DNA of 64,000 bases from Macrosoma leucophasiata (taxonomy: Eukaryota; Arthropoda; Insecta; Lepidoptera; Hedylidae). The translations under genes were made by a program, and so were the position numbers. The stretch is from positions 2,356,001-2,420,000 of the forward strand of contig JAWQUS010000017.1 in NCBI GenBank assembly GCA_036365455.1, written 5' to 3'. The notes under the pieces were generated by a model, which ran no database searches, was not told the DNA's origin, and was given only the letters and a program-made list of their open reading frames with translations. This document shows, piece after piece, positions 23,741 to 33,792 of the stretch (positions are counted from its first letter, which is position 1; each line of letters starts with the position of its first letter).

Positions 23741-24577
23741 AGACTGTGTGATTGCCAGTGACAGGATGAATAATATATAGTTACTTGTCCAGCTAAAATT
23801 CCAGTCAATCCAGTCACTGGCAGAAAAGTCTCTTCGTAATTTTCAGGTAAGAAATTGATAATTTAGACCACATTTTGACTTTAGGAGTTGCCAACGCCGG
23901 ATAATGGTTTGTGACCGCAGATTACTACACAGATCAATAACCAAGGATCACTATACTAGTCTATTTTCTATCACTATACTAGTCTATTATTATTTTATTA
24001 TCATAAAGCATCTGAGAACTTTCACTTGTGTAGGAAAGCAAAGAGTATACAAATACTTCGTAGGAAAGTCTGGCCGACCGGCGCGGCCAGTAGGCAGTGG
24101 GGAAAATTATTAAGTAAAAAGCGATTTTTCGTGTTGCCGCCAAAACTTCGTAAAAACTCCTAGTAAAGTCTTTATCACTTTACTAGACTCATCTTATCGT
24201 ATTCCATATGGATCCATCCAATCATCGTCATCTTCCATACGGATATTAATTACATGTTATTTATGAAATGAATAAAATAAAAACGTGACAAAAACTACTG
24301 AAGATTGGCTGATAAGAACTTGAATCCGTGGCCGTAAAACGAAACGATTAAAATAGAAGTGTCAACTATGCTTTGTCTATTTTAAGATGATAATTATGAT
24401 GTCTTATTTTGGATAGAATAGTGATGAGTCTTTTGAATCTCTAATGAATAAACGCGATTATCGATTCATTATTTTCATTGAACTTTGAATCGATATTATA
24501 TGCGTGTTTAATTTGTGTGACTTTTATGCTTTTAGTGTTGTTGGTTCTATTGTAACTGCTGTTAGTAGGGTGAGTTA
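23741..24577. other. no gene seen
   Basis: Unique AT-rich sequence; a 17-base direct repeat 'tcactatactagtctat' lies at about 23948-23992. Confidence 0.35.
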
Positions 24578-24789
24578 AGTGAGTTACAGTCAAGTTATTC
24601 GAGTAAAGCGATGGCTACTTTTCCAGAACATTTACGATGAAGTTTTGGAGGTAACCTGAAAGGTCGTGTTTTCGCACTGTTATACTATTTTACTATACAC
24701 GGGCACTGTAATAAACCTATATCAAACAAAATGCCACCAACTTTATTCAATATAACGTAAAAATACACCAAGAAAATGAAATAAAATAA
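24578..24789 (+). repeat. first copy of a local 212-bp duplication
   Basis: Matches 25335-25548 with about 10 differences ('gtaaagcgatggctactttt', 'tacacgggcactgtaataaa', 'caccaagaaaatgaaataaa'). No frame is shared, so the unit is non-coding. Confidence 0.9.
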
Positions 24790-24837
24790 TTAAATAATAC
24801 ACATATGTACATACATCTCATAAATATAAAATATTAA

Positions 24838-24983
24838 CCCCCTAATTCATAAACGCACTTTAGATACGTTTTAGCTATAGAATGCTTTGTCTTTGTCAGT
24901 TGCATTTTCAAATGTGCAGGATAGAAAAAGACAAATGAGAGATTAGCAACACTATAGCTAAAATACGTTTATGAATAAGGGGG
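24838..24983. mobile_element. Harbinger-like MITE with TAA target duplication
   Basis: 146 bp beginning CCCCCTAATTCATAAACG and ending CGTTTATGAATAAGGGGG, flanked by TAA on both sides. The 3-bp TAA/TTA duplication and C-run termini fit PIF/Harbinger-type MITEs. Confidence 0.75.
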
Positions 24984-25155
24984 TAAATTTATAGTAAGAC
25001 ATTATTTTTTAAAAGGTTCGATTGTATTTTATTAATATCGATTTGCGGCAGTCTGTTGAGATATTTGATAACTATCGGTCTGTGAACATGCATTGAAATC
25101 ACTAAGTGGGCGGTACTCGTCTATGAAAAATGATATAAAATTAATACAAATCTTC

Positions 25156-25182
25156 AGAACTTTTTTTTTTTTTTTTTTTTTT
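25156..25182. repeat. poly(T) tract
   Basis: A run of more than 20 T, possibly the tail of an unrecognised reverse-strand retroposed sequence between the two copies of the 212-bp unit. Confidence 0.7.
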
Positions 25183-25334
25183 GTTGTTATGGCATCGCTA
25201 TTACGCATATTGCCAGTGTCAAGTAAAACGATATTCCGTATTTATTTAAGCAGCGTAAAAGTTAGTATAATACAGTCATCAAGTATTTTAAGTAAGTATT
25301 AAGTATATAAGTTATCAAGTATAATATGTCAGTC

Positions 25335-25548
25335 AAGTGAGTTACAATCAAGTTATTCGAGTAAAGCGATGGCTACTTTACCAGAACATTTACAATGAAG
25401 TTTTGGAGGCAACCTGAAAGGTCCTGTTTTCGCACTGTTATTCTATTTCACTATACACGGGCACTGTAATAAACTTATATCAAACAAAATGCCACCAACT
25501 TTATTCAATATAACTTATAAATACACCAAGAAAATGAAATAAAATAAG
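25335..25548 (+). repeat. second copy of the local duplication, 310 bp upstream of PIGX
   Basis: Direct repeat of 24578-24789. It lies just upstream of the PIGX start codon and could contribute promoter sequence. Confidence 0.9.
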
Positions 25549-25859
25549 AGCACCATACGCCTCTTTCAAGGTTCCCGCCAAAACTCCCCTTCAGAACTTT
25601 ATAAGCATGAGCTGTCATAATTACATCCTAGTTCGGACAAACCATAGTGTCAAGTGACAGGTGACAGTTGTTGGTCTGTGGTGACAGTGTCAATCCAGTT
25701 CAACTTTTGCATTTCATTTAGAAAATGTTTTAATTTATCAAGATTATTACATACATATTTTTTTAACTTACAGATACGTGTTTTTTAACTTACACATACA
25801 GAAAAATAAATACCCAATATCCTGACCGTTCCTCATGAGTAGTCTTTCTGTAATTTACA

Positions 25860-25972
25860 ATGTATAATACTGTAATAATCCTATGTTTACTTGTGTTCAG
25901 TGATGTTTCAAGTAAAAGTTGCAATTTTAATGTAAATGTGTTACAAATTCTTCACAATGAAGGATTTCACAG
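25860..25972 (+). CDS. PIGX: PIGX exon 1 (signal peptide and GFHR)
   Basis: Opens with ATG at 25860 and ends at a GTAATG donor at 25973. It encodes 37 codons plus two bases of Arg38. The frame carries a leader rich in Ile, Leu and Val, then ILHNEGFHR, the N-terminal landmark of the family. ATGs in other frames (for example at 25903 and 25956) do not lead into the family sequence. Confidence 0.88.
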
Positions 25973-28900
25973 GTAATGTTCAAACATAATAACAGGAAAT
26001 ACCTCCCTGATATGTCTGTTTTGGACTAAACACAGGATTGGAATACAGTGTGAAAATCGGCGTCAAGTCAATTGATTTAACGCAATGATGTTGTATTTAA
26101 AAGCTCATTGATTTAACGACTTGACATGAAGCTGATCTGGGCTCTCATTTTGAATCCCTTTCTTAAATTTTAGTGATGTTTTTTATCTTGTCCAATTCTA
26201 AAATTGTTAGTAATCTTCGCTTTTTTGGATCTCTGTGATGTTTAAATAAATGTTTGTGTTGTTAAATTAATGTAGTAATTGTTATTGTGATCCAGCCAGG
26301 TAACAATGCACAGCCTTGTAATTTCTGGAACAGAGAACTAAAAGAAACAATAAACCTGCTAGTGAATTAAAATTGTAAAATAAATGGGTGTGTAAACAAC
26401 TATTTCAGAAACCTAAGTTATGGGATAGACTTTGAGGCTGAGAGTGAGGGAGAGAGATGGAAGTATGAAGACTGCCGACTAGCAGTGGATCAAACACTTC
26501 CGCCGGGTGTGTTTGCCAACCCTGATGAACTTTGGGACTTGAGGAGATTGTCTAAGGTAAGATCTACAAATGAAAGATCATAGTATAACTAAGTAGATAT
26601 GTACCATGAAAGATATTTCTGGTAGTCCAGAACCATTACACATTAGACTTTATTGCCTCATAAATAATAATAGACATTCATTAGGTGGTACAGTAAAAAA
26701 GAAATAAAATACTCTTACACTCACAGTCCCACAGTAGGTATTAACCTGTGACGTGGATCCCGTTTTACACATACACAAACACCCTGACCTGAAACAAATA
26801 TATGCAGGCCATACAAATATTTGTCCCAGTGCGGCGATCGAACCCGCAACCCTTCGAATCAAATGGTCATCTCACACCGCTGGACTAACCGGTCGTCGTA
26901 TCCAACATGAAATATTGCACTTCGACCATTGAAAGGAGACTTAGCCTTATTTTGGATCTGTAGAGCTTTATCTCTTTGCACCTCACCTATGTGACCAATA
27001 GCGGATCATCAATGCTTACGTAGGCAGTGTGCAGCAGAGATTGTCTCTTTCGTAGGCTTGATGTGCAATATTTCTTGATAAGTACATTAATATAAATTAA
27101 AAAAAAAATGGTAGTAGAGTTCTAATTTCACAGCTTACCAATGCGATAGTATGCACCACCACATATTTATTTATTATAGCCTTTATATTCTGAGTTTTTA
27201 TTGTAGATTTCTAGGTTATAGTAAATCTCTTAATTCAGTATGCCTCCTGGCAAAGGCCTTACCATACCATTACTATACTTGCCTCTGAATCAAGCACCAC
27301 AATATTTGTTAAAGTTAAAAGTTATTGTAACATTTCACATCCTTCTCTAACTTTAACGGATTTCTTTAAGTTAGAGATGGGTGAAATGTTACATTAACTA
27401 TAACTTTTAAATTATCATGGTGCAACCCAGGCTTAGTGTTTAGAACTATTGTGTGCAGTTCTGGTGTTTATATAATAAATAATAATAATGGCAACCCATT
27501 ATACGTCCCACTGCTGGGCACGAGTCTCTCCCCTTTTTGGGGGGAGGCCTGGAACTTACTCCACCACGCTGCTCCAATGCAGATTGGTGGAGGTGGGTGG
27601 GTTAGTGGCCAACCCGCTGTCGGATGTTTCCAAACCGCCCATAAGGCCTCCGACAAGGTTTAACGACTGCTATCTATCGATAGCAACCGGGACCGACGGC
27701 TTAACATGCCCTCCGAAGCACGGAAACGTGCATTTAATTTGCCACTAGCGGTCACCCATCACACTACCCGACCGCGCCCGTAGTGCTTAACCGAGCAGAT
27801 CGCTTACGATCTACACCAGCCGCTGGGCCATGCGCGCTTCACCGCTGGGCCATGCGCGCTTCACACGTGTTTATGTATGACTGTAATTTGCAGCACAAAG
27901 CATAATACCTTAGGCCTCAGGAATGTCAATGCATCTACATTGAAATCGCAGGTTTCATATCAATGTTTACAGGCTACAGTATTACTCACCGTCAATATAA
28001 ACTGTATGCTTGTTCACCACTTTGTGACATAAAAAAAATTAACACACCATATTAATATATCATCATAAATCAATATGTTTCAGATAAATGCAGAAACAAG
28101 AAATCCGGTGAATATTGAGTTACCAGCGGAAGAATCAACTCCCAATAGTGTATTAATCTTCGGCAGAGTCCGCAACAGCGGGGTGACTCTGTGGTTGCCA
28201 GTGCACGCCAGATATCATATAGCTGGTATAGGTGGAGGGTGGGTAATTCAGTTTATTAATATTTAAATGAACTCTAGTGGAGGAGAATTCTTCCACTAGT
28301 GTAGTCAGTCAACCAAAAAATGATGGTCAAAATATTTTTTTTTTGTTATGTAAGTGGCAAACAAGCGTGCAGATCACATTTGATGTTAAGTGGTGACTTC
28401 AGCCTATAGACACTTACAGAAAGACCAGAGGTCAACAAAATGCAGATGCGTTATCACTCCTAAGGCCTAAGGTGTTATACCTCTGTGTCGGGAATTACAG
28501 GGCCGTACATTACCACCTGACCAGAACACGATAGCACTAAACACTACCATTTAGTGGAAAGTATATTAGGTAATGTGGTGGTGCCTACGCCAGCGAGCTC
28601 CATCATTGGAGCTCTACCACCAGCGGAAGAATTATCCTCTACCTAATTCAGTATAGGGCATAGGGCCGGTTAAGAAATTAACTTGCATGTATTATTCACG
28701 TTGTTTTCTTCCAAATTGGTCTTCTCAATTATTTAAAATCAATTTAAAAATAAAAATGACAGATCATCAAATTTTTCAGTTAAAATATAAAAAAGAGAAG
28801 TAAAATATGACTATTTAATTAATTATCCAAAAAACTAATGATTCCAGACGAGTTCGCAATGAAATCGAACCACCAAAAGTGTACCTGCAATGTCCAGAAC

Positions 28901-31169
28901 GCAGATTCGATGATTGCATCAAACGCATCACCCCTGTCACATTCCAATGCAACAGTGGATCTCAGAAGAAATGCAATTGGAGGGCAATTCCATTCACAAT
29001 GGTATGAGAAATGTTTTTTGAGTTCCCGGTTCCAATATATGAGCTAGATGGTGAAGATAATGCTTTTGCCCTCTTAAAGGTTCCAAAGATGTTTTACTGG
29101 TGGTAGAGCCACAGTGATGGAGCTGAGGGAGTAGGCATCGCCGCATTCACTAATCTATCTGCCGTCAAATGGTAGTGTTCAGCACTAACGTGTTTAAATT
29201 TTTGCATATTGTAATAAAATAAACCATCAATAGAAATTGAGAATCAAGAATATATATGTATGTATCTTCACGCGAGGTCCCTAACGGGGTAGGCAGAGAG
29301 TGTAGAGCGCCAGATATCCCGGTTCTGACAAACCTCTCGTGCCTCGTCTACTTTCATCATTCTCTTCATACATGCAAGACGATTCCTAAGACTTTTGACC
29401 CCACCATCAGACAGAACTCGACCTATTTGGTCATGGTAGGTCAGTCTTGGTCTTCCTGGGCCTCTGCAACCACCCACACTCGCATTGTATATCTGTTTAG
29501 TCATTCGCTCATTCGACATTCTTTCTATATGCCCGAACCATCGGAGCATGCCTTTTTTCATTTTTACACCAATACTATCATTCACACAAAGCCTCTTTCT
29601 TACATCTTCATTACGAACGCGATCGGTGAGTGATATACCGCAGATCTTGCGCAATGATCTCATCTCGACCGCGTTCAACTTGCTTTCAAGCTCTTTCCTG
29701 CATACCCAGCTCTCGCTTCCATATAAAGCGTTGGAGTAAGTACAGCACTATGTACGGCTAGTCGAGCCCGCTGGCTGCGATGTTTAGATTCTAGCAGCTT
29801 ACCCAACGCTCCATTCACGCAATTCCCAGCAAGCACTCTTCTTTCTATGTCAGTGGTTTACCTACCATCCTTGCTAAAAGCACATCCAAGATATACAATT
29901 TCATCCACCTGTTCTAACACTGCATCATCTACTACTACCCTTGCATTTGTTCTCTGCTCATCTCTTTCAAATACTAATCTTAAAAATACTTTAGTTTTAT
30001 CCACATTCAATTGTAAGCCTTTCTCCATACAATCCTCTTTCATGATTGTGACTAGTGTGACCCGTCGGACTTCTCTTTCATTCTTCTTTCTAAGACTTTC
30101 CCATACACTTTAGCTGCCAAACTGATCAAACTGATCGCTCGATAGCTGGTGCAGTCCATACGTGAACCCTTGCCTTTATACAAAGGCACGATGACCGCAC
30201 ACCGCCAATCTTTTGGGATTCTTCCGGATCTCCAGCAAAGGTTGCACAACACCCAGAAAGAATCCTTAAAATGAAATATGTATAAAGAAATATATATATG
30301 TATATATATATATCAGCAGGAGGCCTCTCCAGTCATCTAGGTAGTGATGTGGGCGTGTCTTTTCATAAGCCGACATGTTACTCGTGTTTGTGGACATCTG
30401 TAGGTGGGTACTCGAGCGGATGATGAAATAAAGCACAGGTTGGCAGAAGAAAGTCGCATATTGCCAAAGATCCGCCCAAGAACGGGCAAGAAACCCTTCG
30501 GACCGGGAAACCATATTTAGCAGTATACTATCACTAGTCTTCTGCCCATTTAATTCAGTAGGTAGGTACTACCCGCTTTATATATATATATAATGTAATC
30601 TATGTGGCAAACAAGCATGCAGTTCACATTGATGTTAAGTGATGACTGCAGCCTATAGACACCCACATGAAGAACATTACCATTACTTTAATTTCACTGA
30701 CGTTCACTGTTCTAACTGGCAGCGTAACTGCCCTACTATAATTCGATTCAACTGTGACTGTGACTGTCTGTCATCCCTTATAAATCCGATTTCGATAATA
30801 ACTATCCCCTCTAAGGTAACAAATCCAAATTTTGCGTTCTATCCTCGCACTGGAACAAGTACTTGTATGGCCTATGGATGTTTGTTTCGGGTCTGGCTGT
30901 TTGTGTATGTGTTGTATGTCTACAACGGCGCCCATGACAGTTTAAAACCTAGTGTGGGGTTGTGAATGCTGTGTTAAAATAAGGAGTGAGCATTAAAAAC
31001 GATTATTTAATTCCAGTTGACCGACACCGTTGTGTGGGATGTGCCGATCGGCAACACCAACCACTACCACCTGGTGTCTGTGGGCAGCAGTGTCGTGGTA
31101 GTGCTGGGCTCGCTATACGTGTTGAATGCTCTGCACGCCTACAAGTGCAAAGTCATGAAGAAAGCCTGA
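25860..31169 (+). CDS. PIGX: PIG-X, GPI mannosyltransferase I accessory subunit (5 exons)
   Basis: Exons 25860-25972, 26409-26556, 28084-28238, 28848-29001 and 31017-31169 join in phase (723 nt, 240 residues plus stop), all with GT..AG introns. Residues 1-20 are a hydrophobic signal peptide (MYNTVIILCLLVFSDVSSKS). The family signature follows: NEGFHR at 33-38, a Cys-containing strand with LPPGVFANPDEL in exon 2, LPVHARYH at 125-132, PPKVYLQCP at 147-155, a Cys-rich stretch (C162, C173, C181), then one membrane helix at about 209-229 and a short basic tail. PIG-X is an ER type I membrane glycoprotein that stabilises the catalytic PIG-M subunit adding the first mannose to the GPI anchor precursor; this role is family knowledge. 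The length is close to vertebrate PIG-X (about 250). The introns are full of SINEs and a LINE, but no exon is interrupted. The ATG at 25860 was chosen because it is in frame with GFHR and gives a signal peptide. Confidence 0.93.
26409..26556 (+). CDS. PIGX: PIGX exon 2
   Basis: Acceptor AG at 26407-26408 after a T-rich tract, donor GTAAGA at 26557. One base completes Arg38, then 49 codons end in phase 0. It encodes NLSYGIDFEAE, a Cys, and LPPGVFANPDELWDLRRLS, matching the PIG-X stretch in which a Pro-Gly turn is followed by PxEL. Confidence 0.9.
26712..26899 (-). mobile_element. family D SINE in PIGX intron 2
   Basis: Tail 'cttacactcacagtcccac', body 'gcaggccatacaaatatttg', head 'gaacccgcaacccttcgaat' and 'gctggactaaccgg': a reverse tRNA-derived SINE. 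Confidence 0.8.
26908..27082. mobile_element. family Q MITE in PIGX intron 2
   Basis: Left end 'gaaatattgcacttcga' pairs with right end 'gatgtgcaatatttctt'. The interior 'ctgtagagctttatctctt' and 'gtgtgcagcagagattg' recur at 43480 and 45665. Confidence 0.65.
27294..27432. mobile_element. fold-back MITE in PIGX intron 2
   Basis: 'taacatttcacatccttctc' and 'tgggtgaaatgttaca' are inverted, with the 'ggtgcaacccaggctta' end. Relatives lie at 35684 and 52935. Confidence 0.6.
27484..27866 (-). mobile_element. family C 5S-like SINE in PIGX intron 2
   Basis: Reverse copy from (AAT)n and 'cgtcccactgctgggc' through the 5S-like segment ('cggtcacccatcacactac') to a head whose 20-base unit 'accgctgggccatgcgcgct' is duplicated in tandem, as in the 8168 copy. 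Confidence 0.8.
27877..28032 (+). mobile_element. family A 3' fragment, PIGX intron 2
   Basis: From 'tgtaatttgcagcacaaagc' to 'gcttgttcaccac' and an A tail ending about 50 bases before the exon 3 acceptor. Confidence 0.7.
28084..28238 (+). CDS. PIGX: PIGX exon 3 (PVHARYH motif)
   Basis: Acceptor CAG at 28081-28083. Two donors are close together, GTGGGT at 28239 and GTAATT at 28243. Only 28239 leaves the two bases needed to read into exon 4, so it is chosen. It encodes VLIFGRVRNSG and LPVHARYH, the best recognised signature of the PIG-X family. Confidence 0.9.
28342..28623 (-). mobile_element. family A element in PIGX intron 3
   Basis: Near full-length reverse copy from a T run to 'gagctctaccaccag'. 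Confidence 0.85.
28848..29001 (+). CDS. PIGX: PIGX exon 4 (Cys-rich lumenal segment)
   Basis: Acceptor CAG at 28845-28847, donor GTATGA at 29002. The correct frame (completing Gly139, then RVRNEIEPPKVYLQCPE) differs from the ATG-led open frame over the same bases, so this exon is easily missed. It contains four Cys and ends CNWRAIPFTM, like the Cys-x-Trp stretch before the last exon in vertebrate PIG-X. Confidence 0.88.
29098..29190 (+). mobile_element. family A 5' fragment, PIGX intron 4
   Basis: 'ctggtggtagagccacagtg' to 'ggtagtgttcagcacta', then lost. Confidence 0.7.
29262..30290 (-). pseudogene. LINE remnant lacking the RT core, antisense in PIGX intron 4
   Basis: Minus-strand pieces in order: RIPKDWRCAVIVPLYKGKGS and SYRAISLISLAAKVYGKVLE (early reverse transcriptase motifs, 30252-30052); then at once GLQLNVDKTKVFL (30043-29858), which normally lies after the catalytic YADD; then MRSLRKICGISLTDRVRNED and the GPGRPRLTYHDQIGRVL C-terminus (29678-29268). 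The stretch holding the FADD/YADD active site is therefore deleted. The tail is 'gaagatacatacatat'. Clade not assigned. Confidence 0.8.
30599..30668 (-). mobile_element. family A tail fragment, PIGX intron 4
   Basis: 'tggcaaacaagcatgcag' to 'tatagacacccacatgaag'. Confidence 0.65.
30850..30966 (+). mobile_element. family D SINE fragment before PIGX exon 5
   Basis: 'acttgtatggcctatgg', 'tttcgggtctggctgtttg' and 'cctagtgtggggttgtg'. The tRNA-like head is missing. Confidence 0.7.
31017..31169 (+). CDS. PIGX: PIGX exon 5 (membrane anchor and stop)
   Basis: Acceptor TTCCAG ends at 31016 and the stop TGA is at 31167-31169. Encodes WDVPIGNTNHYH, then a Val/Leu/Gly-rich helix and a Lys-rich tail ending KVMKKA, the type I anchor and cytosolic tail of PIG-X. 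A D-family SINE fragment ends only about 50 bases before the acceptor. Confidence 0.9.
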   Translation: MTDTVVWDVPIGNTNHYHLVSVGSSVVVVLGSLYVLNALHAYKCKVMKKA

Positions 31170-31367
31170 CGTTACGCTCGCTGACTTTCGCGTCAGTGTT
31201 TAAACGCCCATATTTTCTTCAAAATGTAGATAGATGGACTCAAAAAAAAAAAAAACTCAAAAATTCATTTAATCACTTGGAAATAATAGAATTTGCTTGT
31301 GATAGGTCAAATTACAAATATAAAATTAAAGCGAATAACAACTGATACGTTGATTAATATGTCAAAG

Positions 31368-31375
31368 TAAATAAA
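31368..31375 (+). promoter_or_regulatory. candidate polyadenylation signal of PIGX
   Basis: An AATAAAT hexamer context lies about 200 bases after the PIGX stop codon in AT-rich sequence. This is a plausible 3' end; transcript data are not available here. Confidence 0.45.
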
Positions 31376-32170
31376 TTAATAATAGTCCAAAAATACTTAA
31401 TAATAAAAATAGGTATCAACAGAATGTTCCATACTCTCTTTTACAAACGGCAAGATAAGACTAAACAAAAAAATATGGGACATTCTTTGTCATTCACTGG
31501 CAGAGTTCCAAAGCCCACATTACTGAGAAAAAACCTGCCAAAACAAAACTCAGTAGGGTCTTTTCAAAATATACACATAAACATAAATACATAAATGCAT
31601 AAATACATTAAAGTATGGAAGTGTGTGTAAAGCGTCCCTGACATAACCTCTTAACGTTTTAAAGAGCTATGTCAGGGACGATTATAATGGTGTTTTCTCT
31701 ATAACACCTTATGAGAGGCATTCCAAAGAGGTAATGAAAAACTGAATCATCTAAACAATTCTAATACTTGTATTATCCACATAATTTACGAAAGAGATTC
31801 TAGTTGTAAAAAAGCCAGCCTTATCTATATATAATTTTATCTGCAACAAATATTTAATAACTTGAAATAAATAAATCTATTCAAAAAGCTGGATTAAAAT
31901 GTAAATACAATTTTAATAATACTAGTATTATTATACTAGCGATACAGTTACAGGAACTCGTCGCTTGCCCAAAACGAATCAAATATACTATTTATAATCA
32001 TGGCATAAGGTGTCCCTGTGTGTATACGTGAGATAGATCTGTAAAAATTGTTTGATTTCAATGAGTGTAGCTCACGAAAATCAAAGAGCACATCAATGTA
32101 ATATTATTATTTATTTTGGTTTATTCTCGTATTATTTAAAGTATTTTATTTTAAAGAAAAAAGAACACAT
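31370..32170. other. downstream of PIGX, no gene seen
   Basis: A LINE-tail-like segment lies at about 31380-31570 ('attcactggcagagttcca'). A 13-bp-arm hairpin lies at 31633-31680 (CGTCCCTGACATA / TATGTCAGGGACG). The rest is AT-rich. Confidence 0.4.
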
Positions 32171-32172
32171 GC

Positions 32173-32548
32173 TTTTTTCTTTAAAATAAAATATATTTCA
32201 CAAGCATGTTTCAATGCGAAATAATATAAAAACAATTATTAAGGGTAAAAGCGACTTCTTTACGATATTCAATAAACTGAAAAGTCTATTATATCGGTTG
32301 CCTAACTAGCATAGTTGGCAATAGATGGCGCTACTGCTACCATAAAGCAAGGCAATAAATGTGAAGGAAAGATTTGACAAATCAGGCAGGACTTCAGTAA
32401 CTCAATTGGAAGAGCGGCTGGACTAGATTCCCAGTAGGTCGCGAGTTCGAGTCTCGCCTGAAGTCAAATTTTTCTTTCCATTTTTCTTTAAAATAAAATA
32501 TATTTCACAAGCATGTGTTAATGCGAAATAATATAAAAACAATTATTT
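32173..32548 (+). repeat. direct repeat pair enclosing a tRNA-like sequence
   Basis: 32173-32241 and 32480-32548 are nearly identical ('ctttaaaataaaatat', 'tttcacaagcatg', 'aatgcgaaataatat'). Between them lie about 240 bases including the tRNA-like sequence at 32391-32464. Confidence 0.85.
32391..32464 (+). tRNA. tRNA-like gene or tRNA-derived repeat
   Basis: Folds as a cloverleaf: acceptor ACTTCAG/CTGAAGT, D arm ACTC-AATTGGAA-GAGC, T arm GCGAG-TTCGAGT-CTCGC perfect. The anticodon stem CTGGA/CCCAG has one mismatch with loop CTAGATT, giving anticodon AGA if it is 7 nt. AGA would mean Ser, but there is no long variable arm, and a related sequence at 62729 is also followed by 'tcaaattctttt'. 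A tRNA-derived repeat is therefore more likely than a working tRNA. Confidence 0.4.
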
Positions 32549-32797
32549 AAAGAAATTGTTTACTATTATAGAAGAATAGAATAACATTTGTACATTGATA
32601 TTTCTAGTCAAACATAAAGAATGATATTTGCTAAATTAATAAATATAATGATTGTAACCTATGAACTGTAGGTATAATTTTTGATTAAATTTGTTTTCTT
32701 TAATATTACATTCGTTTTTATTTTTATACTAAAGCCGTTCAGTGCATAAGGTACTGTTTGTCCAATATAAAATGTTTATGCTGTGCTATTAATTTGT

Positions 32798-33086
32798 GAA
32801 GCGCGCATGGTCCTGTGGCTGGTATCGATCATAAGCGATCTACTCGGTTAAGCACTACGGGTGCGGGCGAGTATGTGATGGGTGACCGCTAGTGGAAAAT
32901 TAAAATGCGCGTTTCCGTGCTTCGGAGGGCACAATAAGCCGTTGGTCCCGGTTGCTATCGATTGATAGCAGTCGATATACCTTGTTGGAGGCCTTATGGG
33001 CGGTTTGAAAACATCTGGCAGCGGGTTGGCCACTAACCCCGTATCTCCACCAATCCGCATTGGAGCGGCGTGGTGGACACGCTAGG
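32798..33086 (+). mobile_element. family C 5S-like SINE, tail lost
   Basis: 'gaagcgcgcatggtcctgtgg', 5S-like 'ggttaagcactacgggtgcg', through 'gtggtggacacgc'. It lacks the LINE-like end. Confidence 0.75.
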
Positions 33087-33111
33087 GTGGATGCTGCGCG
33101 CAATAATCTCT

Positions 33112-33577
33112 AGACCTAATTCAAATTCAAATGATTTATTGCGTTATGTCATATGGGTACATAGGTGGTATTGTACAATGACACCCTGTTAGGGTATAGC
33201 AACATAAGAGGGGAAGCTTATGTAATAAGGGGAAAGTTAAATATTATCATTTATTTAGATTAAAAATTAATTAATTTTTCCCGTACCGCACTTCATAGTG
33301 TATGTGTAGCCTTTTCTTAGTGTTAAGTATATATTTATAAGGTTCTGTAGATAACTAATTAGCTTATCCTTGTTAAATTTTATATCGCTCTCGAGAATAT
33401 TGTAATATACCTAATTAGCTTTAAAGATATGTTTCAATAGTATTTAAATAGTATTAGAGCTTCGAATGTAAAGGTGCCAGGACAAACCCATTACCTAAGG
33501 GTTTTGTGGCATTTTTGTAGCTACATATAAATTGTTTATGTAACTTTTCTTAATAAATACTTTGTACTGGTACTGGT
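33112..33577. repeat. LINE 3'-end-like sequence
   Basis: Left edge 'tcaaattcaaatgatttatt' looks like a reverse-strand LINE end; right edge 'aataaatactttgtactgg' with TACTGG repeats looks like a plus-strand LINE end. Two truncated tails may be joined here. Confidence 0.35.
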
Positions 33578-33619
33578 ACTTTAATATGGGCTACGTATCT
33601 ACGTAACCCATATTAAAGT
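33578..33619. repeat. near-perfect palindrome, 19-bp arms
   Basis: Arms 33578-33596 and 33601-33619 match at 18 of 19 positions with a 4-nt spacer. Confidence 0.85.
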
Positions 33620-33792
33620 AATTGTCTTATTATAATTAAAAGGTTACGTGTTTTTTTTCCCTTAAAATTAAATTACCTATCTAAGTTTATTTTTCGTTTT
33701 TTACAGTTTTTTGTCTATTCAGTTTTATTTTTATTGAAGGCGAGTTTTTTATTTTAAAATAATTTATTTTTGTTTTTTAGTGGCTACGTTAC

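Noticed and set aside
32391..32464. Calling a functional tRNA-Ser(AGA)
   Set aside because: No long variable arm, a mismatch in the anticodon stem, and a related degenerate copy elsewhere; a tRNA-derived repeat fits better.
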